The position numbers and the translations under genes are program-made. 10,305 nt of DNA from DATEJJ01 sp051986465 (GTDB lineage Bacteria; Actinomycetota; Actinomycetes; Mycobacteriales; Micromonosporaceae), in the NCBI GenBank assembly GCA_051986465.1, contig JBPYFB010000379.1, forward strand, positions 1 to 10,305. Reading direction: 5' to 3'. Below are positions 6,455-10,305 of this stretch, one piece after another. Within the stretch, counting starts at the first letter, position 1. Each line of letters begins with the position of its first letter. A model generated the notes under the pieces. That model worked only from the letters and a program-made list of their open reading frames with translations. It had not been told where the DNA came from and searched no databases.

Positions 6455-7300
6455 ATGGACCTACCAACCCCCTCGTCGGAGGCTGGTGCGGCCGGGCTGC
6501 GTGCGGTCCTGGAGCGCCCGCGTGACGCTTCCCTGGCATTCGACTTCGACGGCGTACTGTCGCCGATCGTCCCCGATCCCGAACAGGCGCGCCCGCACCC
6601 GGGCGTCATACCGGTGCTGGGCCGGCTCGCTTCGATGGTCGGCTCAATGTCGATCATCACCGGGCGGGAGGTGGCTACCGTGCTCCGCCTCGGCGACCTC
6701 GGCGAGCTCGCCGCCCGGGACAACTTCGCCATCCACGGGCTGTACGGGATGCAGCGGTGGGACCCCGCGAGCCAGCGGGTGGTATCGACGGTCAGCGCCC
6801 CGGGCATCGCGGAAGTCCGCGAGCAACTGCCCGCGCTGATCGAGGCGCTGGACATCTCGCCCGGCGTGGTCATCGAGGACAAGGGCATGTCTCTCGTCGT
6901 ACACACCAGGCGGGCGCGGGACCCGCGGCAGGCGTTGACGACGCTGCTCGAACCCGTGACCGAACTGGCCGGCCGGTACGACCTGACGGTCGAACCCGGC
7001 CGCCAGGTACTCGAGATACGGCCGCCCGGTGTCAACAAGGGCAACGTGCTGTCGACGATCGTCCGGGAGCGGGGCGCCCACGCCGTGGCGTACTTCGGCG
7101 ACGACCTCGGCGACCTGCCCGCCTTCGACACCGTCGAGCGGCTACGGGAGACCGGGGTCGCGGGCCTGACGGTGTGCAGTGGCTCGGACGAGGTCGAGGT
7201 ACTGGCCAGCCGTGCCGACCTGGTGGTTGACGGCCCGCCCGGGGTACTCGCTTTCCTCGACCGGCTCGTCGACGCCCTCAGTACGAGTGCCCGACAGTGA
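6455..7300 (+). CDS. otsB: Trehalose-6-phosphate phosphatase
   Basis: A 281-aa HAD-superfamily phosphatase that hydrolyses trehalose 6-phosphate to trehalose and phosphate in the cytosol, the second step of the OtsA-OtsB pathway. Motif I is D30-F-D32-G-V-L-S-P-I-V, with the nucleophile and acid/base aspartates. Motif II is Thr69 in IITGRE. The family sequence EDKGMSLVVHTRRA (141-154) covers the substrate cap. PPGVNKG supplies Lys195, and GDDLGD (215-220) gives the Mg-binding aspartates. The usual motif IV is GDDxTDE; here it reads GDDLGDL, so the TDE part is altered although the metal-binding aspartates remain. No otsA is in the window. The gene starts 10 nt after the GNAT stop with no ribosome binding site. 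The nearby lipoprotein gene begins 25 nt downstream. Confidence 0.9.
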   Translation: MDLPTPSSEAGAAGLRAVLERPRDASLAFDFDGVLSPIVPDPEQARPHPGVIPVLGRLASMVGSMSIITGREVATVLRLGDLGELAARDNFAIHGLYGMQRWDPASQRVVSTVSAPGIAEVREQLPALIEALDISPGVVIEDKGMSLVVHTRRARDPRQALTTLLEPVTELAGRYDLTVEPGRQVLEIRPPGVNKGNVLSTIVRERGAHAVAYFGDDLGDLPAFDTVERLRETGVAGLTVCSGSDEVEVLASRADLVVDGPPGVLAFLDRLVDALSTSARQ

Positions 7301-7318
7301 GCGTGCCCGTCATACCAT
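7291..7318 (+). promoter_or_regulatory. Candidate leaderless promoter of the lipoprotein gene
   Basis: CCGACA (7291-7296, four of six matches to TTGACA) and TACCAT (7313-7318, TANNNT) are 16 bp apart. The -10 ends 7 nt before ATG 7326. The -35 lies in the last codons of otsB. No Shine-Dalgarno is present. Confidence 0.45.
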
Positions 7319-7325
7319 CCTGGGC

Positions 7326-7784
7326 ATGAGTCGGGTTCCGCCAATCATCGCCGCATCGCTCGCGCTGTCGGGCCTGGTGGGTTGCGCCACCACCGGGAGT
7401 CGGCCGGCGACAGGTGGGCCGAGCTACACGTGCTGTGCCGCAAAGGATGTGGATACGCTCTACCACCCTGGCGACACGCTGACCGTTCACTGGATCGTCC
7501 GGCCCTCCGATGCCGGTACGACAAGCTCGGTACCTGTCGAGCTGACCGCGGTTCTGACTGGCTCGTTCGGATCGGTGGAGGCGCTCAAGGCCGGGGCGTC
7601 GGGAAGCGTCAGGTACGCGGCCGCTCCCATCCACCCGACCGGGTCCCCGGGAGAGCAACCGGTCAGCACCATCGTCATCGGATCCGACGCGCCACCCGGC
7701 TACTACAACCTGGCCACTGCCGCGACTCAAGGCGGCGGGTCGGCCGGTGGCGCGAGCATCGTTCGCGTCGTACCCAAAACCTGA
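7326..7784 (+). CDS. Small secreted lipoprotein of unknown function
   Basis: A 152-aa protein with a short signal peptide (MSRVPPIIAASLALSGLVGC) ending in the lipobox L-V-G-C20. It should be lipidated on Cys20 and held on the outer face of the cytoplasmic membrane. The mature part has a vicinal pair Cys36-Cys37 in TCCAAKD. It continues with HPGDTLTVHWIV (47-58) and alternating hydrophobic strands resembling a single Ig-like or beta-sandwich domain, and it ends in a Gly/Ser-rich stretch before a final strand. I do not recognise a named family. The ATG at 7326 is chosen because upstream codons would destroy the signal peptide and because of the -10 box 7 nt before it. It is 25 nt after otsB and 39 nt before the nuclease-like gene. 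Confidence 0.75.
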   Translation: MSRVPPIIAASLALSGLVGCATTGSRPATGGPSYTCCAAKDVDTLYHPGDTLTVHWIVRPSDAGTTSSVPVELTAVLTGSFGSVEALKAGASGSVRYAAAPIHPTGSPGEQPVSTIVIGSDAPPGYYNLATAATQGGGSAGGASIVRVVPKT

Positions 7785-7811
7785 CGACCGGAAGTTGTCG
7801 CACCCGGCTCC

Positions 7812-7817
7812 TACCGT
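7812..7817 (+). promoter_or_regulatory. -10 box of the Rpn-like gene (leaderless layout)
   Basis: TACCGT (TANNNT) ends 6 nt before ATG 7824. A TTGTCG at 7795-7800 is only 11 bp upstream, too close for a normal -35. No Shine-Dalgarno is present. Confidence 0.35.
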
Positions 7818-7823
7818 GGCGCC

Positions 7824-8690
7824 ATGCCGAGTGGGGAGCACGAGTCGCCGATCGCCTTGGCCAAGTTGGATCCGGCCCTGGCGACCTGGCTCTTAGCGGA
7901 CGTGTTCGACGTCAAGGTGCCCGACTATCACCACGCCCGCGCGCAGCCCACCGACGTTCGGGTACTGGTCCCCCGCACCTACCACGCCGATGGCATGCTG
8001 CTGTTCTGCGATGCGGCCGATACGCCTGTACTGGCGGTGGTGCTCGAGGTGCAACGCGGATGGGATCCGACCAAGCGCTGGACGTGGAAGCTGTACGTGG
8101 TCCAGTTAGAGGCCGAACTGACCGTCAACGCCGCGCTGCTCGTCTACTGCCCCAACCCCGCGGTCGCCGCCCGCTACCGGGGCATGGTGGAGTCCGAGGG
8201 GCTCAGCGTGCCGCTGCGACCGTTCATCTTCACTCCGCGCGATGTGCCTCTGGTCAGCGACGTGAACCTGGCCCGGGCAAATCCGGCGCTCGCGGTGTTC
8301 TCTGCGCTCTGCCACGCCGGCGATGCGGAGGTGGACGCGGTGTTCCCGGCGATCGCCGAGGCGCTGCGGACACTCGGCCCGACACGGGCGATCTTGTACC
8401 ATGACATTGTGCTGGCCGGGTTGCCGCAGGCACCCCGAGCACGCTGGGAGGCGTACATGACCACCACCACCGGCTCGCAGTATCGCAGCGAACTCTTCCG
8501 GGAGATCGACGAGCGCGGCCAGGCTATCGGCGAGGGCCGGGCGGTCCTGACAGTGCTCGACGCGCGGGGCGTACACGTACCCGACGAGGTACGCGAACAG
8601 ATCCGCGCCTGCACCGACCTGACCCAACTCGACACGTGGCTGCGCCGCGCCGCTACCGCCACCAGCGCTGACGAGGTCATCCGACCGTAG
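7824..8690 (+). CDS. Rpn-like PD-(D/E)XK nuclease-fold protein
   Basis: A 288-aa cytosolic protein of a type common in actinobacteria and usually called hypothetical. The core has the nuclease-fold pattern: Asp56 in YHADGM, then a strand ending in E75-x-Q77 (VVLEVQ), followed by lysines at 84 and 89 (DPTKRWTWK). This fits the D...E-x-Q...K arrangement of the Rpn/transposase-derived PD-(D/E)XK group. The C-terminal segment RAVLTVLDARGVHVPDEV and CTDLTQLDTWLRRAATA (about 232-282) is the helical tail seen in these proteins, similar to DUF4351. In characterised Rpn proteins the fold cuts DNA and promotes recombination; activity here is inferred, and some actinobacterial copies may be inactive. 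It has no toxin/antitoxin or transposon partner nearby and stands alone. Confidence 0.75.
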   Translation: MPSGEHESPIALAKLDPALATWLLADVFDVKVPDYHHARAQPTDVRVLVPRTYHADGMLLFCDAADTPVLAVVLEVQRGWDPTKRWTWKLYVVQLEAELTVNAALLVYCPNPAVAARYRGMVESEGLSVPLRPFIFTPRDVPLVSDVNLARANPALAVFSALCHAGDAEVDAVFPAIAEALRTLGPTRAILYHDIVLAGLPQAPRARWEAYMTTTTGSQYRSELFREIDERGQAIGEGRAVLTVLDARGVHVPDEVREQIRACTDLTQLDTWLRRAATATSADEVIRP

Positions 8691-8710
8691 CCCCATGCGA
8701 CACCCACCCG

Positions 8711-8745
8711 GTTCGCCGTAGTCCAGACTGGGCCAACCGGCGAAC
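8711..8745. terminator. Terminator-like hairpin after the Rpn-like gene
   Basis: GTTCGCCG (8711-8718) and CGGCGAAC (8738-8745) form a perfect 8-bp stem 21 nt after the TAG at 8690. The 19-nt loop itself contains the small dyad CCAG-A-CTGG. There is no T tract. It separates the nuclease-like gene from the RHH unit. Confidence 0.5.
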
Positions 8746-8788
8746 TCGTGCCCCACCTGACCTGCACTCTTTCGCCCTAACGTGTCCC

Positions 8789-8863
8789 AGTGGTGCCAAG
8801 TATGATGCCAGCTTGAGCCAACCTGACTTGTCTGTGTGCCACTCATGTGCCATAGTGGCACCA
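8789..8863. repeat. Cluster of TGCCA half-sites upstream of the RHH gene
   Basis: TGCCA occurs at 8794-8798, 8806-8810, 8837-8841 and 8848-8852, and inverted (TGGCA) at 8856-8860. The first two are 12 nt apart and the next two 11 nt apart, about one helical turn. TGGTGCCA (8791-8798) is the exact reverse complement of TGGCACCA (8856-8863). One-turn spacing of short half-sites is how ribbon-helix-helix repressors commonly bind their own operators, so the RHH protein encoded next is the obvious candidate ligand. Confidence 0.5.
8828..8862 (+). promoter_or_regulatory. Leaderless promoter of the RHH gene with embedded 8+8 operator
   Basis: TTGTCT (8828-8833, four of six to TTGACA), a 17-bp spacer, and CATAGT (8851-8856, four of six to TATAAT including the key A and final T) are followed by 6 nt and ATG at 8863. 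Transcription should therefore start at or next to the A of the start codon. A perfect inverted repeat, GTGCCACT (8836-8843) and AGTGGCAC (8854-8861), occupies the spacer, the -10 and the start site. A bound protein would block the polymerase. Confidence 0.6.
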
Positions 8864-9396
8864 TGGACTTGACCACCTACGTGAACAACCTCGGGCGTGA
8901 GTTCGCCACGCTCGCCGAAACCGGCGGCGACGAGGCACGGGCGCTGGTCGAGCGGCTGACCGGCTCCCTTGAGTCGGCGATCCGCATGACGTTGCTGGAC
9001 GCGCTTTCGGCCGCCGCTGACGAGATCACCCGGGACCTTGCTCCGGGTTCGGTGGAGGTACGCCTGCGCGGACGCGATCCGAACTTCGTCGTGACCTCAC
9101 CACACACCGAGCCGCACGATCTCGCGGCCGAGGACACCGCGGCTGCGGCCGGCACCGCGCCGGACAGCGATCTGCTGATCGCCGAGGATGGCCCCGCCGC
9201 CCGGATCAACGTACGCCTGCCGGAGCAGCTGAAGGCCGCGGTCGAGGAGGCCGCGGCCAAGGAGGGGCGCTCGATCAACGCCTGGCTGGTACGGGCGGCC
9301 GCCACCACCCTGCAGCGGTCCGATCGCGATCAGCGTCCCGAGCCACGCGGCGGGGGGAAGCGGACCAGGCAGCACTTCACAGGTTGGGTGCGCTAG
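8863..9396 (+). CDS. Ribbon-helix-helix (HicB/Arc-like) regulatory protein
   Basis: A 177-aa protein. Residues 113-151 (A-R-I-N-V-R-L-P-E-Q-L-K, then helices through AVEEAAAKEGRSINAWLVRAAATTL) form a ribbon-helix-helix DNA-binding unit: a strand with alternating Ile/Val/Leu and basic residues, then two helices split by a Gly-Arg-Ser-Ile-Asn turn. The N-terminal 60 residues look alpha-helical (YVNNLGREFATLAE), followed by a short strand (VEVRLRG) and an acidic Ala-rich linker. The tail is basic. Such proteins are often labelled HicB-family antitoxins, but no HicA-type toxin is present. A transcriptional regulator acting as a dimer is more likely. The ATG at 8863 is chosen over an in-frame GTG at 8836 because the promoter and operator lie before it. 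Its likely target is its own promoter and the DUF4097 gene 72 nt downstream. Confidence 0.8.
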   Translation: MDLTTYVNNLGREFATLAETGGDEARALVERLTGSLESAIRMTLLDALSAAADEITRDLAPGSVEVRLRGRDPNFVVTSPHTEPHDLAAEDTAAAAGTAPDSDLLIAEDGPAARINVRLPEQLKAAVEEAAAKEGRSINAWLVRAAATTLQRSDRDQRPEPRGGGKRTRQHFTGWVR

Positions 9397-9457
9397 CCGC
9401 ACCCCGTTCCGTACACCGCGTTTCCGACCTGCGGGAACGACTCACCTACCCATGGAC

Positions 9458-9462
9458 GGGAG
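9458..9462 (+). promoter_or_regulatory. Ribosome binding site of the DUF4097 gene
   Basis: GGGAG lies 6 nt before ATG 9469, choosing that start over the out-of-frame ATG at 9452. Having a Shine-Dalgarno here, unlike the RHH gene, fits a downstream gene on a shared message. Confidence 0.65.
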
Positions 9463-9468
9463 ACAACC

Positions 9469-10305
9469 ATGCCCAATTACGAGACACCCGAACCGATCTC
9501 CGTCAATCTGGATCTCAGTGTCGGTGAGGTACGGATCGCCGCGAGCGACCGTACCGATACCGTCGTCGAGGTCCGTCCGAGTGACGAAGCCGACGAGTCC
9601 GATGTGAAGGCCGCCCAGCAGGTACGCGTCGACTACACCGGCGGCATGCTCCGGGTGACCGGCCCGAAGGTGCGCCTGTTCGACTTCTCCCGCAAGACCA
9701 GGTCGGTCGACGTCTCCATCGAACTGCCCAGCGGTTCCCAGGTCTCCGGCGAGATGCAGATGGGCAACTTCCGCTGTGCCGGTCGGCTCGGGGAGTGCAG
9801 GTTCAAGACCTCCGCCGGCAATGTCTGGCTCGAACGAACCGGCCCGCTGCGCCTGGATACGGCGGCCGGTCACGTCACCGCCGACAGCATCGCCGGCAAC
9901 GCGGAGATCTCCACCAGCTCCGGCAAGGTCCAGATCGGCGAGGTCGAGGGTGCCGCCGTGGTCAAGAACTCCAACGGCATCACCACGATCAACACGGTCA
10001 CCGGCGACGTGCGGGTGCGCTCGGCCAACGGCGACATCCACATCGAACGGGCCGGCGCCGGCGTCGACGCCAGAACGTCGAACGGCAGCATCCGCCTCGG
10101 CAAGGTGGTCCGCGGTTCGGTCGTCCTCGGCACCGCCATGGGCGACCTGGAGATCGGCGTCGCCGAGGGTACCGCCGCCTGGCTGGAGGTGAACACCGGA
10201 TTCGGGCAGGTACACAACCTGCTGGAGAACGCGCCCCGGCCCGACGAGTCCGACGAGACCGTTGAGGTACGCGGCCGCACGTCCTACGGCGACATCACCA
10301 TCCAC
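9469..10305 (+). CDS. DUF4097 beta-repeat protein (3' end cut by the window)
   Basis: Open from ATG 9469 to the window edge: 279 residues with no stop. Homologues I recall end a few residues after a final R-T-S-x-G-D-I strand, which is seen here at 270-276, so very little should be missing. From residue 115 the protein is built of short repeats of the form S/A-x-G-x-I/V, at 115 (SAGNV), 132 (AAGHV), 150 (SSGKV), 168 (SNGIT), 186 (ANGDI), 204 (SNGSI), 223 (AMGDL), 244 (GFGQV) and 272 (SYGDI). The period is close to 18 residues, as expected for a right-handed beta-helix or stacked beta-solenoid. No signal peptide or membrane helix is visible, so it should be cytosolic, unlike adhesin-type members. 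Residues 80-86 (VDVSIELP) precede the repeats as in the family. Function is unknown. It is probably co-transcribed with the RHH gene. Confidence 0.8.
   Translation, partial: MPNYETPEPISVNLDLSVGEVRIAASDRTDTVVEVRPSDEADESDVKAAQQVRVDYTGGMLRVTGPKVRLFDFSRKTRSVDVSIELPSGSQVSGEMQMGNFRCAGRLGECRFKTSAGNVWLERTGPLRLDTAAGHVTADSIAGNAEISTSSGKVQIGEVEGAAVVKNSNGITTINTVTGDVRVRSANGDIHIERAGAGVDARTSNGSIRLGKVVRGSVVLGTAMGDLEIGVAEGTAAWLEVNTGFGQVHNLLENAPRPDESDETVEVRGRTSYGDITIH

Noticed and set aside
5353..7344. Very long open frame (663 codons) on the minus strand
   Set aside because: It is antisense to the GNAT and otsB genes and overlaps the end of the patatin gene. Its product is Arg/Ser/Pro-rich with no domain. High-GC codon bias routinely opens such mirror frames.
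8863..9396. HicAB-type toxin-antitoxin system
   Set aside because: Only the RHH part is HicB-like. No HicA-type small toxin or other toxin is encoded next to it in the window.
9405..9439. Hairpin CGTTCC/GGAACG between the RHH and DUF4097 genes
   Set aside because: Only six base pairs with a 23-nt loop; not convincing as terminator or regulatory RNA structure.
1..10305. tRNA, rRNA, CRISPR array, insertion sequence, phage or integrase genes
   Set aside because: Both strands were read for cloverleaf-like cores, regularly spaced repeats, transposase motifs and terminal inverted repeats; none was seen.

Overview
The window is high-GC DNA (about 70% by eye) with GTG starts, C/G-ending codons and strong GTAC enrichment. 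It looks like chromosomal DNA of a mycothiol-using actinobacterium, most likely of the Micromonosporaceae type. The taxonomic call is inferred from style and gene families, not from a marker gene. I count ten protein genes. I see no RNA gene, no insertion sequence and no CRISPR array, and no gene-free stretch exceeds 300 bases.

Layout, left to right. (1) Positions 1-199 are a leader with a terminator-like hairpin and a perfect 6+6 inverted repeat. It precedes a GT4 glycosyltransferase (200-1534) that closely resembles mycobacterial Rv3032, an alpha-1,4-glucan/methylglucose-polysaccharide enzyme. (2) Convergent to it is a Tat-signal protein of unknown function (1550-2524, minus). (3) A probable operon follows: a DsbA-fold Rv2466c-like mycothiol-dependent oxidoreductase (2582-3175), then a five-helix membrane protein with a four-cysteine outer domain (3197-4252). 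(4) A patatin-like lipid hydrolase (4260-5843, minus) is divergent from a GNAT acetyltransferase (5947-6444), and their shared upstream region is rich in perfect palindromes. (5) The rightward series continues with trehalose-6-phosphate phosphatase OtsB (6455-7300), a small lipoprotein (7326-7784) and an Rpn-like PD-(D/E)XK nuclease-fold protein (7824-8690). (6) The last unit is a ribbon-helix-helix regulator (8863-9396) followed by a DUF4097 beta-repeat protein (9469 to the edge, probably lacking only a few residues).

How they may work together: the glycosyltransferase and OtsB both belong to glucan/trehalose metabolism but are not adjacent. The rest read as independent small units. Many genes have no Shine-Dalgarno sequence and instead carry a TANNNT-like -10 box 6-7 nt before the start codon, the layout of leaderless transcripts. 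The clearest regulatory story is the RHH gene. Its predicted promoter (-35, 17 bp, -10, 6 nt, ATG) is covered by an 8+8 inverted repeat and several TGCCA half-sites, which suggests autorepression of the RHH-DUF4097 pair. No complete, clearly new defence or biosynthetic system is visible. The least explained pieces are the RHH-DUF4097 unit, the DsbA/membrane-protein pair and the palindromic divergent promoter region.
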